From Rikenella microfusus (GTDB lineage: Bacteria; Bacteroidota; Bacteroidia; Bacteroidales; Tenuifilaceae), in NCBI GenBank assembly GCA_020722565.1, contig DYKO01000001.1, positions 186,001 through 250,000 of the forward strand: 64,000 bases of DNA, read 5' to 3'. Both the position numbers and the translations under genes were made by a program. The notes under the pieces were generated by a model that was not told the origin of the DNA, ran no database searches, and saw only the letters and a list, made by a program, of their open reading frames with translations. Positions 10,055 to 19,864 of the stretch are shown piece after piece; positions within the stretch are counted from its first letter, which is position 1, and each line of letters starts with the position of its first letter.

Positions 10055-11125
10055 TTATGCGTTCTGCTTTTCAAAATCCTTCATACAGTCAACAAGAGCC
10101 TGAACGCTTTCTATTGGAAGTGCGTTATAGGTTGAAGCGCGGAATCCACCTACAGACCGGTGACCCTTAATGCCAACCATACCGGCCTTCTTGGCAAACT
10201 CCATAAATGCTTCTTCTTTATCCTTATACTCAGGCTTCATAACAAAGCAGATGTTCATAATTGAGCGTGAGTCTTTTTCAGCTGTACCAATAAACATCTT
10301 ACTGTTATCGATTGCATCGTATAGCAACTCAGCTTTCTTTTTGTTTAGCTCATTTATCTTTTCTAAGCCACCTAGGCCCTTTAGCCATTTTAAGGTTTCT
10401 CGCATGGTGTAGATGGTACCACATGGAGGAGTATTGAACATTGAACCATCCTTGATGTGGGTGCGGTAATCGAGCATTGTAGGAATCTTACGCTCAACCC
10501 TGCCAAGGATATCCTCACGGATAATAACAAAGGTAACGCCAGCAGGGCCCACATTCTTCTGTGCTCCCCCATAAATCAAACCGTACTTCTTCACATCAAC
10601 CGGACGGCTCATGATGTCGGAACTCATATCGGCTACCAGCGTAACAGGAGAGTCCATATCATGCTTAATCTCGGTTCCGTAGATGGTATTATTGGTGGTA
10701 ATATGGAAGTAATCTACATCGGTAGGAATGGTAAAGTTTTTAGGGATGTAGGTATAATTCTTATCAGATGAAGAGGCTACGGTTACAACCTCGCCCAAAA
10801 TTTTGGCTTCCTTTAAGGCTTTGCTGGCCCAAACCCCAGTATCGAGGTATGCGGCTTTGGTTTGAAGCAGATTATAGGGCACCATGCAGAATTGCAAACT
10901 GGCACCTCCACCCAAGAAAAGTATATGGTAGTTTTCAGGGATTTGAAGCAGCTCACGCCAAAGCGCCTTGGTTTCCTCCATAATGGCTTCAAATTCTTTT
11001 GAGCGATGCGAAATGGATAGCACCGACATGCCAATACCATCGAGGTCAAGCACAGCCTTAGCAGTGTTCTCGAGTGCTACATCGGGTAGGATACAGGGTC
11101 CTGCATTAAAATTATGTTTTTTCAT
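10055..11125 (-). CDS. serC: Phosphoserine aminotransferase
   Basis: PLP enzyme that transfers the amino group of glutamate to 3-phosphohydroxypyruvate in serine synthesis; also usable in pyridoxine synthesis. The N-terminal [11 protein letters not shown] is the family opening. The PLP-binding Lys is in [12 protein letters not shown], and [14 protein letters not shown] is the C-terminal substrate motif. At 356 residues it is full length. It is upstream of serA with a hairpin between them. Confidence 0.96.
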   Translation of the reverse strand: MKKHNFNAGPCILPDVALENTAKAVLDLDGIGMSVLSISHRSKEFEAIMEETKALWRELLQIPENYHILFLGGGASLQFCMVPYNLLQTKAAYLDTGVWASKALKEAKILGEVVTVASSSDKNYTYIPKNFTIPTDVDYFHITTNNTIYGTEIKHDMDSPVTLVADMSSDIMSRPVDVKKYGLIYGGAQKNVGPAGVTFVIIREDILGRVERKIPTMLDYRTHIKDGSMFNTPPCGTIYTMRETLKWLKGLGGLEKINELNKKKAELLYDAIDNSKMFIGTAEKDSRSIMNICFVMKPEYKDKEEAFMEFAKKAGMVGIKGHRSVGGFRASTYNALPIESVQALVDCMKDFEKQNA

Positions 11126-11148
11126 GGCGATAATGTTTATGTTTTCAA

Positions 11149-11189
11149 CTTAGAAATTATAGTAAGGTCAAATTTCTAAGTTTTTTTTT
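11149..11189 (+). terminator. Terminator-like hairpin on the plus strand upstream of serC
   Basis: CTTAGAAATT (11149-11158) and AATTTCTAAG (11171-11180) pair perfectly and are followed by nine T on the plus strand. No plus-strand gene precedes it, so it could block antisense transcription into comB or form a hairpin in the serC leader. Confidence 0.4.
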
Positions 11190-11264
11190 GAATTTCCTAA
11201 ATAAATGTTATCAAACACCTTTGTTGGCTGCATATTTAACAATCGTTTGCAGTTGTTAGACATC

Positions 11265-11978
11265 TTATAGCAATGAAACCAATCTGTCATTATTAAGTAC
11301 AGGGATTACATCGGTTAAATCGGGTGTTAAGCAGTAATCAATAACATCGTCGAGGCCAAGTTTTTTAAGCCTATGGCGCTGAGCAACCTTTTCAATGTAG
11401 CGGTTTAAATCGTTTCGGGCTACGTTCCATAAGTCAATGGCAGCATTAGTAGAATCACATATGGTTTCAAACTTTCCGCTATGAATCAAATTTTGCGACA
11501 TAGCACCTGCAAAAAGTGCATCCTCAAGGCAAAACTTCCCCTTCCAACCCGCACACATAATCAGCACATCATTAGCGCGAGACTGTAGGTAGCTCTGAAT
11601 AGCAGAGATATTGAGAAACGATGCAATAATCACCTCTTGTGCAGATTTCCCTATAGTAATAGCATTAGTACCATTGGTTGTACTGTAAACTACTGTTTTC
11701 CCTGCAATTACTTCAGGGGTAAAGTAAAAAGGCGAATTGCCAAAATCGGCAAAATCAAGCTTCTGACCATTACGCTCAGCCACAACCAAATACCCCTTAT
11801 TCTTGTATTCCTTTGCCTCAGCAATATCTCTAACGGGTATTATTTCTTTTACTCCATTTTGAAACATGGTGCAGATAACACTGGTAGCCCTGAGTATATC
11901 AACCACTACTACAATTTTGCCATCAATATGGTAACGTTCAAATATTGCTGGTGAAAAGGCGACATCAATTGTTGACAT
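11265..11978 (-). CDS. comB: 2-phosphosulfolactate phosphatase family protein (ComB)
   Basis: A 237-residue Mg2+-dependent acid phosphatase of the ComB family. VVVVDILRATSVICT, FGNSPFYF, STTNGTNAI and IMCAGWKGKFCLEDALFAGA are the conserved blocks. In methanogens ComB dephosphorylates 2-phosphosulfolactate for coenzyme M; in bacteria without coenzyme M the substrate is uncertain. The frame extends to 12023, but the ATG at 11978 lies just after a terminator hairpin and gives the usual family N-terminus. It follows gcvT. Confidence 0.88.
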   Translation of the reverse strand: MSTIDVAFSPAIFERYHIDGKIVVVVDILRATSVICTMFQNGVKEIIPVRDIAEAKEYKNKGYLVVAERNGQKLDFADFGNSPFYFTPEVIAGKTVVYSTTNGTNAITIGKSAQEVIIASFLNISAIQSYLQSRANDVLIMCAGWKGKFCLEDALFAGAMSQNLIHSGKFETICDSTNAAIDLWNVARNDLNRYIEKVAQRHRLKKLGLDDVIDYCLTPDLTDVIPVLNNDRLVSLL

Positions 11979-11988
11979 AGCAATTAAT

Positions 11989-12014
11989 TTAAAAAAAGGG
12001 GGCCAAGCCCCCTT
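11989..12014 (-). terminator. Terminator between gcvT and comB
   Basis: AAGGGGGC and GCCCCCTT form a stem around a three-base loop (11996-12014), followed on the minus strand by seven T. It sits between the gcvT stop and the comB ATG, leaving about ten bases before the start. Confidence 0.7.
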
Positions 12015-12022
12015 GTGCTTCA

Positions 12023-13132
12023 TTAAACTTTAGCCATATGGAATGGCGGCTTAACAATTTTTGCCTTAAGTTTTTTATCGCGGATGCCTATATATATTTC
12101 TGCACCGTCGTTCCAAAAACCCTTCTTAATATATCCCATACCAATACCCCGCTTGCTCATAGGCGACATGGTGCCTGATGTTACCTCACCAATCTCATTA
12201 CCCTGTGCATCATAAATAAGGTAGTGCTGACGGGGAATACCACGGTCGATCATTACAAAACCCTTAAGGCTACGCTCGGGTCCTTCATTCTTTTGTTTTT
12301 CCCATATATCGCGACTAATAAAGTTTTTGTCTGAAACAAACTTGGTTATCCATCCCAAACCGGCCTCAATAGCAGATGTTGTATCGTTTATATCGTGGCC
12401 ATACAGGCAAAAACCCATCTCGAGACGAAGCGTATCGCGTGCTCCTAAACCAATTGGTTTAATTCCGAACTCAGCGCCAGCTTCAAAAACAGCTTTCCAA
12501 AGTTTATCGGCATCTTCATTAGCGCAATAAATCTCGCAACCACCGGCACCGGTATAGCCGGTAGTTGAGAAAATCACCTCCTTGATACCTGCAAAAGGAA
12601 TCTTCTTAAATGTGTAGTATTCCATATCTACAACATTTTCAGATGTGAGTTTTTGCATGGCTTTTAGAGCTAAAGGCCCTTGAATGGCAAGTTGTGCTAT
12701 TTCATCGGAAGCGTTGTAGAGTTCCTTACCGGGAGTTAATCCAAACATCTTGCCCTTTTCACAAATCCAATTCCAATCCTTTTCAATATTTGCTGCATTG
12801 ATAACTAAAAGATAAGTTTCAGCATTCACTCGATAAACCAAAAGGTCGTCAACAATACCACCCTTATCGTTAGGGAAGCAGCTGTACTGTACTTTCCCAT
12901 CAAAAAGAGCAGCAACATTGTTGCTGGTGATGGTTTGAATGAAATCTAGCGCTTTAGGCCCCTTTACCCAAACCTCGCCCATATGCGAAACATCAAAAAC
13001 TCCTAACTTTTCCCGAACAGTAACATGTTCATCATTTATGCCAGAATATTCAATTGGCATATTGTATCCGGCAAATGGAGCCATACGGGCACCAAGCTCT
13101 ATATGGTACTTAGTAAATGGTGTGTTTTTCAT
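12023..13132 (-). CDS. gcvT: Aminomethyltransferase (glycine cleavage T protein)
   Basis: Transfers the methylene group of glycine to tetrahydrofolate in the glycine cleavage system. At 369 residues it has the full family length. Visible blocks include [43 protein letters not shown] and the C-terminal [21 protein letters not shown]. The partners gcvH and gcvP are not in the window. Closeness to serA/serC fits serine-glycine-one-carbon metabolism. Confidence 0.96.
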   Translation of the reverse strand: MKNTPFTKYHIELGARMAPFAGYNMPIEYSGINDEHVTVREKLGVFDVSHMGEVWVKGPKALDFIQTITSNNVAALFDGKVQYSCFPNDKGGIVDDLLVYRVNAETYLLVINAANIEKDWNWICEKGKMFGLTPGKELYNASDEIAQLAIQGPLALKAMQKLTSENVVDMEYYTFKKIPFAGIKEVIFSTTGYTGAGGCEIYCANEDADKLWKAVFEAGAEFGIKPIGLGARDTLRLEMGFCLYGHDINDTTSAIEAGLGWITKFVSDKNFISRDIWEKQKNEGPERSLKGFVMIDRGIPRQHYLIYDAQGNEIGEVTSGTMSPMSKRGIGMGYIKKGFWNDGAEIYIGIRDKKLKAKIVKPPFHMAKV

Positions 13133-13256
13133 AATAAATCGATTAAAAAGTTTTTTTGTATTGCAAAACTATCATTTTTTATTTATTTCCTGTTATTTAA
13201 ATTGTTTTCTATTTAAACAAATGTTGTAATGTTTTTCAACATATTATTTTTTTTCT

Positions 13257-13264
13257 TACATTTG
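13257..13264 (+). promoter_or_regulatory. -7 box (TACATTTG) for the Hpt gene
   Basis: TACATTTG matches TAnnTTTG and lies 35 bases before the ATG at 13300. The -33 region is T-rich without a clean TTG. Confidence 0.45.
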
Positions 13265-13299
13265 AGAAAGCATAAGTTTGATAAAAACATTCCCCCAAA

Positions 13300-13662
13300 A
13301 TGGCAACCCGTCAGATAACACATCATATCAACCTTAACTTTCTAAAAGAAATTTCCGAAGGAAGTACCGATTTGATGCGTGACCTTATAACACTCTTTAT
13401 CAACCAGGTTCCAACTTTTTCGGAACAAATGGATGTTTACATCGCAAAAAGGGAATACTGCACGCTCGCCAAGTTGGCCCACAAGATTAAAAACTCTGTA
13501 GCCATGATGGGGATTGATGAGCTAACTGTTGACTTGAAAAAGTTGGAAAAACTCTGTGAGAACCCAGCCAATCATGAAGATATTATAGCAATTGTAGAAA
13601 AGTTTAAAATTATATCGAAGGAGGCATCCAATGAACTAATACAAATTCTAGATAACCTTTAA
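13300..13662 (+). CDS. Hpt domain phosphotransfer protein
   Basis: A 120-residue four-helix histidine phosphotransfer protein. The phospho-accepting His is in LAKLAHKIKNSVAMMGI near residue 65, followed by the helix ELTVDLKKLEKLCENP. Hpt proteins relay phosphate from a hybrid kinase to a response regulator. No kinase or regulator is adjacent, so the partners are elsewhere. A STAS protein follows after 30 bases, probably in the same transcript. Confidence 0.85.
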   Translation: MATRQITHHINLNFLKEISEGSTDLMRDLITLFINQVPTFSEQMDVYIAKREYCTLAKLAHKIKNSVAMMGIDELTVDLKKLEKLCENPANHEDIIAIVEKFKIISKEASNELIQILDNL

Positions 13663-13692
13663 CAGTATTGCAACCATTAAAAACGCAGGCAT

Positions 13693-14025
13693 ATGATTGA
13701 TATTAATAAGATTAATGATGTAATGGTGATTTCGTTCGGCAACGATAACAAATTGAACGTAACCGTTACCCAAAAAATTAAGGCAGAGGTCATTAAAGCT
13801 ATTACCCCTAACAGTAAGGTTGTACTCAATTTAAGCGGAATCAGTTACATTGATAGTACGGGTTTTGGGATGTTACTATCCATCCTAAGACATTGCAAAA
13901 ACTCCAATTCTGTCCTGAAACTTTGCAGCATCAGCCCCGAGGTAATGGAATTAATTAAGTTGCTCCAACTTCAAACCGTTTTTGACATAAAAGAAAGCGT
14001 GGATGACTGCATGAAAAGTTTTTAA
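13693..14025 (+). CDS. STAS domain protein (anti-sigma factor antagonist-like)
   Basis: A 110-residue single STAS domain. The phosphorylatable Ser lies in the conserved SYIDSTGFGMLLSI loop. Such proteins bind RsbW-type kinases and switch partners when dephosphorylated. No RsbW or sigma gene is adjacent. Pairing with an Hpt protein suggests a link between a phosphorelay and partner switching, which is inference. It is followed directly by a terminator. Confidence 0.85.
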   Translation: MIDINKINDVMVISFGNDNKLNVTVTQKIKAEVIKAITPNSKVVLNLSGISYIDSTGFGMLLSILRHCKNSNSVLKLCSISPEVMELIKLLQLQTVFDIKESVDDCMKSF

Positions 14026-14052
14026 CCCAATAAATATTTCAGTATCAAGTTT

Positions 14053-14078
14053 AGCCACACTGCGGTGTGGCTTTTTTA
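14053..14078 (+). terminator. Terminator after the STAS gene
   Basis: AGCCACAC and GTGTGGCT pair around TGCG and are followed by TTTTTT: a textbook rho-independent terminator. Confidence 0.88.
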
Positions 14079-14138
14079 TTTAGGTAAACCTTTGCATATT
14101 AAACACATCTAATAAAAAACCACTCTAAACTAATTGCC

Positions 14139-16730
14139 ATGAAACGTATTATATTATTCCTATTTTATTTCCTACCAATAGTAATATTTTGTGCTAATGC
14201 ACAAAATATTACCACACCGGAACAATATTTCGGTTTTCAACCCGGAACCGATAAAATGCTTTTTAGCTACGATCAACTGGTGGGCTACCTTATGAAAATC
14301 GAAACCCAAAGCCCGATGGTTAAGATTGAACCCATTGGTAAAACTGCAATGGGAAAAACATTGTATGCAGTACTTGTTAGCTCTGCAGAGAACATTAAAC
14401 GCATAAACTCATTAAAAGAAATAAACAAGCAATTGGCTATAAATTGCAGCCTTCGCCCAAACGAAATCGATTCATTGGTACTGGAAGGAAAGGTATTTGC
14501 ATTAGCTACACTATCGATGCATTCCAACGAGGTAGGGCCAACACAGGCCCTTCCCATTATTGTTCATAGACTCATCACTGAGCAATCGCTTCAGGCCGCT
14601 CTTAATGATGTGGTTTACATGGCCGTTGCCTGCCACAATCCCGATGGAATGGACATGGTAGTGGATTACTACAACCAGTACAAGGGGACAAAATATGAGG
14701 GTGGTCCCCTGCCCAACCTCTACCACAAATATGTGGGACACGACAATAACCGCGATTTCATTACTCTTACACAACCCGAAACCAAAGCAATATCGCAATT
14801 AACCAGCCATGAATGGTTTCCACAAGTGATGGTCGAAAAACACCAAATGGGGCTTACTGGCCCCAGATATTTTGTTCCACCCTACCACGACCCAATTGCA
14901 CAGGTTATAGATGCCAGGCTATATGCCTGGATAAACCTATTTGGACAAAACATGCTTAATGATTTGACCACCAAGGGGTATCAGGGTGTAAGCCAACAAA
15001 ATCTTTTTGATAATTACTGGCCGGGTTCCACTGAAACCTGCCTATGGAAAAATGTAATCAGCATGCTAACTGAGGCCGCCAGCGCAAGAATTGCCACCCC
15101 TGTTTATATTGAACCCACTGAGCTCACAGGAACATCAAAGGGATTAGCCGAATACAAAAAAGGTATAAACATGCTATTGCCTTGGCCCGGTGGATGGTGG
15201 AAGCTGTCGGACATAATAAACCTGGAGCTAGAATCAACATTCTCCTTACTACAAACAGCAAGTAGGTACCACGACCAAATATTACGCTTTAGAAATGAAA
15301 TGTGCCGTGAACAAGTGAAACTCGGGCAATCAGCAGCACCTTATTTTTATATCCTCCCTAAAAATCAAAAAGATCTGAGCGAACTGGTTGACCTCGTTAA
15401 TCTACTTAAAGAGCATGGGGTAGAGGTTTATCAACTGAATAGAGATATTACCATACAAAACTACAATTATTCTTCGGGAGATATTGTAATTCCCCTAGCT
15501 CAACCCTTTAGGATGTTTATTAAGGAGGTAATGGAGACGCAGGAATTTCCTGAACGAAAGTTGGTTAAGGATGGTGAAGTACTTGAGCCCTACGATATAA
15601 CCAGCTGGTCGCTTCCGCTTCACAAAGGATTAATATGCCATACCATTAACACAAAGAGCATTAGCACCGAACAACTTAAGCTCATATCAAATACCTACAC
15701 ACTTAAAAACCATAACTTACCCGCAAAAGGTTACGCAGTACTTCCAGCAAGCATCAACCAATCCTACCATTTAGCGGTTAAATGCTTGAATAAATCTATC
15801 CCAGTTGAAAGAACTACTGAAAAAATGCAAATAGGAAATATCTCTATTCCAGAGGGTAGTTTTATCCTTCCCATAAATGAAACGTCACAAATCATACTAA
15901 GCGATGCTGTATTTGACATACCAGTGGTTGATAAAAAACCCCAGACTGGAGGCTACCTGAAACCTAAGCGAGTTGCACTACTCGAATCACCCGTTCAAAG
16001 CATGGATGCCGGTTGGACACGCTTTATCTTTGACAGCTATGGCATTCCCTACACCTACATTACACCGCAGCAGGCTAAAGAGGGTCAACTCAATTCAAAA
16101 TTTGATGTAATTGTAATTCCCAATGTTAATGCTAACACCCTAAAAGATGGTAAGGTGAAACGTGATGGGCAAACACTACCCCTCCCCTATCCCGAAATAT
16201 ACACAATGAGTTTGGGCTCAAAAGGAATGGAAGCTTTAACTGAGTTTATTCAAAATGGAGGCACTATAATTGCTTGGGAACAAGCAACCGAACTTTTTGA
16301 AGGGATATTGCCGTTAAAGCAATCATCCGCAAACGAGGAATTCGTATTGCCTTTTAAAAATATAGCCAAAGAACTTCAGCGTAAAGGATTCAATTGTCCG
16401 GGTTCCCTTATAAAAATTACCATTAATCCAATTCTGCCCTTCTCTTATGGACTCGGCAATGAATTAAATATCTTTATGCGCGACAATTACCTTTTTGAAA
16501 CACAAGTCCCCAATTTGGATACCGACAGAAGGGTAATGGGCTTTTTTGGCGAAAAGGATATACTCGTTAGCGGCTACCTCAAAGGAAAGGAAATAATCAG
16601 GGAAAAGTCTGCCGCAATTTGGATAAAAAAAGGGAAAGGACAGTTGATTCTTTTAGGGTTTAGTCCGATTTTTAGGGCATCGGTAACATCGAACTACAAA
16701 ATTCTCTTTAACACCATACTGTTGAACTGA
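14139..16730 (+). CDS. Secreted M14 family zinc carboxypeptidase-like peptidase
   Basis: An 863-residue exported protein with a signal peptide ending near FCANAQ. The N-terminal 350 residues contain M14-type metal-site candidates: SMHSNEVG (HxxE), CHNPDGM, GHDNNRDF and VEKHQMG. The C-terminal half resembles the non-catalytic glutamine-amidotransferase-like region seen in large Bacteroidota M14 proteins. It probably trims peptides in the periplasm or outside the cell, in keeping with the S46 peptidase later in the window. Monocistronic with its own terminator. Confidence 0.85.
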   Translation: MKRIILFLFYFLPIVIFCANAQNITTPEQYFGFQPGTDKMLFSYDQLVGYLMKIETQSPMVKIEPIGKTAMGKTLYAVLVSSAENIKRINSLKEINKQLAINCSLRPNEIDSLVLEGKVFALATLSMHSNEVGPTQALPIIVHRLITEQSLQAALNDVVYMAVACHNPDGMDMVVDYYNQYKGTKYEGGPLPNLYHKYVGHDNNRDFITLTQPETKAISQLTSHEWFPQVMVEKHQMGLTGPRYFVPPYHDPIAQVIDARLYAWINLFGQNMLNDLTTKGYQGVSQQNLFDNYWPGSTETCLWKNVISMLTEAASARIATPVYIEPTELTGTSKGLAEYKKGINMLLPWPGGWWKLSDIINLELESTFSLLQTASRYHDQILRFRNEMCREQVKLGQSAAPYFYILPKNQKDLSELVDLVNLLKEHGVEVYQLNRDITIQNYNYSSGDIVIPLAQPFRMFIKEVMETQEFPERKLVKDGEVLEPYDITSWSLPLHKGLICHTINTKSISTEQLKLISNTYTLKNHNLPAKGYAVLPASINQSYHLAVKCLNKSIPVERTTEKMQIGNISIPEGSFILPINETSQIILSDAVFDIPVVDKKPQTGGYLKPKRVALLESPVQSMDAGWTRFIFDSYGIPYTYITPQQAKEGQLNSKFDVIVIPNVNANTLKDGKVKRDGQTLPLPYPEIYTMSLGSKGMEALTEFIQNGGTIIAWEQATELFEGILPLKQSSANEEFVLPFKNIAKELQRKGFNCPGSLIKITINPILPFSYGLGNELNIFMRDNYLFETQVPNLDTDRRVMGFFGEKDILVSGYLKGKEIIREKSAAIWIKKGKGQLILLGFSPIFRASVTSNYKILFNTILLN

Positions 16731-16760
16731 AAAGAGGGGCCAATGGGCCCCTCTTTCTTT
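16731..16760. terminator. Strong bidirectional terminator
   Basis: AAAGAGGGGCC and GGCCCCTCTTT form an 11-bp stem around AATG. It lies between the convergent M14 peptidase and GNAT-like genes. Confidence 0.88.
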
Positions 16761-16762
16761 GA

Positions 16763-17890
16763 TTATTGCAAACCCTTCTGAAAGATTCTGTAGCGCTTAT
16801 AGACTACACCACCCATTTTTTCCATTTCGGCACGCATTTTCGTGTTGTTTTCGAGTTCAAGGTGGCTGTCAATGGTTGTCATCCCTGCATTTTGAGCTTC
16901 CATTAGCATTTCGGCCCCCATCCAGGTATCAAACCCCAAATTCCTGTAATTTGGATGAATAGCGCCAAGCAAGAGGCTAAGCACTTTTGAGGTTCGCATT
17001 ACCTTCAGGATGTGAATAAAGCCAAAAGGGAACAGATAACCCTTGCTTTTCTGTATTCCGGGACAAATATTTGGAATTCCCAGAATAAAAGCAAGGGGTT
17101 GATAATCGCTATTTACTATTATCTTTAAAAAACGGGGATCAATAAATGAAAGATACTTTGCAGCAAGTTCTTCCATTTCATCAGGGTCCATGGGATTAAA
17201 TCCATAAATATTGGGAAAGGTCTCATTTACTAAAGCCAGAACAGGTTTAATAAATGGTCTGATTTGGTTCCTTTTTGAGAACCTGAGCATTCTATATCCA
17301 TTTGCTTTGGTTTTAACCCGTTCGAGAATACGAAGGTAGAAATCGGGGAACTTGTTGGGAATGGGTACTTTATACACCACCAAATCCACCTCTTTAACAA
17401 AACCATAACGGGTAACAAATTCGACCAAATAGGGGTAATTGCAGCTTGAGGCAAGCACAATTTCCTCATCGAATCCCTCAACGATTAAACCCTGAGGATC
17501 TTTATCGGAAAACCCCATTGGGCCTATCAGTCGGGCCATACCCTTTTCCTTGGCCCAATTCTCAACTTCGCTCAGCAGCATTTGGGCAACCTCGTAATTC
17601 TGGTAGGTTTCCAGGTTAAAAAATCGGGCTGTTTTTTCACCGTGTAATTCGTTATACCTCCTATTTATTATCCCCATTATCCTCCCCACTGGCTTTCCAT
17701 CATCCATTACAAGAAAAAGAATGGTATCAGAATACGATAAAGCCCTATTCCTATGGGAATTGTAAAAGGCCCATTCATCGGAGTACAGTGGTGGCACCCA
17801 ATTCTTGTGCCCTTTATGTATTTTGGCTGGCAGGTGTATGAATTTATACAGATCCGCTTTTTTCTGAACCCTAATAATTTGGTACCCCAT
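16763..17890 (-). CDS. GNAT-like N-acetyltransferase, conserved hypothetical
   Basis: A 375-residue cytosolic protein. The N-terminal half has the feel of a GNAT fold (DDGKPVGRIMGIINRRYNE, then LIGPMGFSDKDPQGLIVEGF). The C-terminal part has a second GNAT-like segment near HPNYRNLGFDTWMGAEMLM. Large two-lobed acyltransferases of this kind occur in Bacteroidota and some proteobacteria (YghO-like) without a defined substrate. It stands alone on the minus strand, upstream of a strong terminator. Confidence 0.65.
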   Translation of the reverse strand: MGYQIIRVQKKADLYKFIHLPAKIHKGHKNWVPPLYSDEWAFYNSHRNRALSYSDTILFLVMDDGKPVGRIMGIINRRYNELHGEKTARFFNLETYQNYEVAQMLLSEVENWAKEKGMARLIGPMGFSDKDPQGLIVEGFDEEIVLASSCNYPYLVEFVTRYGFVKEVDLVVYKVPIPNKFPDFYLRILERVKTKANGYRMLRFSKRNQIRPFIKPVLALVNETFPNIYGFNPMDPDEMEELAAKYLSFIDPRFLKIIVNSDYQPLAFILGIPNICPGIQKSKGYLFPFGFIHILKVMRTSKVLSLLLGAIHPNYRNLGFDTWMGAEMLMEAQNAGMTTIDSHLELENNTKMRAEMEKMGGVVYKRYRIFQKGLQ

Positions 17891-17997
17891 TCTACTAACT
17901 CTTACTTTTCAACCTACAACTTTAACTATATTTTCAATGAAAAGCAAAAATCCGTGGTGCAATTGCACTCACGGATCCCTCATTATAATAAAAATTA

Positions 17998-19407
17998 CTA
18001 TCCAAACATTACGAAATAAGTTAAAACACCAGAGAAATAACCCAACAATGCAAGGATACTTATATGTTTTATGTACCAAACAAAATCAATTTTCTCAAGT
18101 CCCATTACAGCAACACCTGCAGCAGAGCCAATAATAAGGATGCTTCCCCCTGTACCAGCACAATAGGCTAGCAAATTCCAAAAATGCCCGTCAACAACAT
18201 ACGCCGAAGTTTGACCAGCAACACTTGCCACTTCAGGCGATACCGCTGGATGCATTCCCATAGCGGCAGCAACCAATGGTACGTTATCAACAACAGCCGA
18301 AATGAGTCCAATGAGTATGTTTGGTGTAAATGGGTTTGAGAAAGACTTATCTAACCACTGCGATAGTAATGTTAAATGACCTGAGGTTTGTAGAGCATCT
18401 ACCGCCAAAAGTATCCCCATAAAGAAAAGTATTGTGGGAACATCAACATTCTTCAACACACGTGCCACGGTACGTTTTTCTTTTTCATCAAGATCGTGTT
18501 TTCGATGGTACATTATTTCTGTGAACATCCAAAGAATCGACAACCCTATAAGCATACCAAGGAAGGGTGGTAAATGGGTTACCACCTTGAATATTGGGGT
18601 AAATAATAGGGCACCAATGCCAATAATAAAAATTAAGTGACGCTCCCTTCGTGTTGCAGGGTTTATAGATTGCTCCATCTCATGGATACTCATTTGACTT
18701 GCTTCAAAATCGCCTTTTAGCCCAAACGATAGCACAATCAGAGGAACCAGTAAACTTACAATACTTGCCAATAAAAGTTTGGGCACCATGCCTGCAGTAG
18801 TTAAATTTCCTTTTATCCAAAGCATTATTGTGGTAACATCACCAATTGGCGACCAGGCCCCTCCCGCATTGGCTGCTATAATAATCATACCCGCATATAA
18901 CCACCTGTCGTGCTTATGATCAATAAGTTTTCGAAGCAAAGCCACCATAACAATTGCAGTGGTTAAGTTATCGAGTACCGCTGATAGGAAGAAAGTAACA
19001 AAGGAGATTATCCATAAAAGCTTAACCCTATTCCGTGTCTTTATTCTATTGGTGATTATTTTAAATCCGCCATGTTGGTCAATAATTTCAACTATGGTCA
19101 TGGCACCCATGAGAAAAAAAAGAATTTCAGATATTTCGCCAACAAATTCAAGGATTTGACCATCCACAATGTACTTAACAAACTGTTCCCCTTTAGGTAA
19201 TGAGAGTAAATTGGAATGTGTACTCAGAAATTCAGAAAATCTCCCACCAATGTCGCGTGTTAAAATTACACCTGCATCGCACATGAGTAATACCCACATG
19301 GCAACACCCAAAAATAAAGCCGTTGCCGTTTTGTTTATCTTTATATTATGCTCAAGAGCAATGGCTGCATAGCCCATTATAAAAACAACTACCATTAAAG
19401 TAAACAT
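17998..19407 (-). CDS. nhaD: Na+/H+ antiporter NhaD
   Basis: A 469-residue inner-membrane antiporter with about twelve hydrophobic segments. LDNLTTAIVMVALLRKL and IIAANAGGAWSPIGDVTTIMLW are the diagnostic ion-transporter superfamily motifs, and VDNVPLVAAAMGM near the C-terminus mirrors the first. It exports Na+ in exchange for protons, important in saline or alkaline habitats. A perfect Rex-like palindrome lies 78 bases before the ATG, which would tie Na+ export to the NADH state. No partner genes adjoin. Confidence 0.93.
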   Translation of the reverse strand: MFTLMVVVFIMGYAAIALEHNIKINKTATALFLGVAMWVLLMCDAGVILTRDIGGRFSEFLSTHSNLLSLPKGEQFVKYIVDGQILEFVGEISEILFFLMGAMTIVEIIDQHGGFKIITNRIKTRNRVKLLWIISFVTFFLSAVLDNLTTAIVMVALLRKLIDHKHDRWLYAGMIIIAANAGGAWSPIGDVTTIMLWIKGNLTTAGMVPKLLLASIVSLLVPLIVLSFGLKGDFEASQMSIHEMEQSINPATRRERHLIFIIGIGALLFTPIFKVVTHLPPFLGMLIGLSILWMFTEIMYHRKHDLDEKEKRTVARVLKNVDVPTILFFMGILLAVDALQTSGHLTLLSQWLDKSFSNPFTPNILIGLISAVVDNVPLVAAAMGMHPAVSPEVASVAGQTSAYVVDGHFWNLLAYCAGTGGSILIIGSAAGVAVMGLEKIDFVWYIKHISILALLGYFSGVLTYFVMFG

Positions 19408-19484
19408 AGTTTTATACTTTTTTTAAATTTAAGCGCAAAAGAACAAAAGATATTTTATATTAAAAAATCTATATATATATTCAT

Positions 19485-19502
19485 TTGTTATTCTTATAAC
19501 AA
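19485..19502. promoter_or_regulatory. Rex-like operator upstream of nhaD
   Basis: TTGTTAT-TCTT-ATAACAA is a perfect inverted repeat with seven-base arms and a four-base spacer. It closely resembles the Rex consensus TTGTTAAnnnnTTAACAA and has the same arms as the site at 27538 inside the hydrogenase operon. Confidence 0.5.
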
Positions 19503-19778
19503 TTATGATGCCCCAAAAATCCAATGGAGTATAAATTCATTTCTAAAATCAATTATAATATTTCCCCTTATGAGGTGTAATTGTGAATAATTGTTGCTCT
19601 CAGGAATGCATTAAATCATTGCAATTGGATTGCCAGTGCTAAATTGGAAATATTTATCCACCTGGGCATATGCTAGTTGGAAAACAGATCAGAATAATGG
19701 ACTTTTCTTCCCTACAAAAATTTTAATATTACTAACAACCATTAAGTTATGTTTCTAACTAAAATACATACTAACACA

Positions 19779-19864
19779 CAGATGAACCCCGAAGGGCTCA
19801 CCGTAGGCAAACTCCCTTATTTGGGCTTCGCAAACCTCGTAAAAAGCACTCGGTTGTTCATCTG
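19779..19864. repeat. GC-rich structured element bounded by an inverted repeat
   Basis: CAGATGAAC (19779-19787) and GTTCATCTG (19856-19864) are exact inverted repeats. Between them are a CCCGAAGGG hairpin, CCCTTATTTGGG, and paired GGCAAAC/CGCAAAC segments. The segment is clearly richer in G+C than its flanks. It could be a small structured RNA, a REP-like palindromic element or a mobile-element remnant; I recognise no family. Confidence 0.45.

Noticed and set aside
9994-10074. N-terminal extension of serA
   Set aside because: The extension crosses a hairpin with T tract, and its residues do not match the family N-terminus.
11979-12023. N-terminal extension of comB overlapping the gcvT stop
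   Set aside because: It runs through the gcvT terminator; ATG 11978 gives the usual family start.
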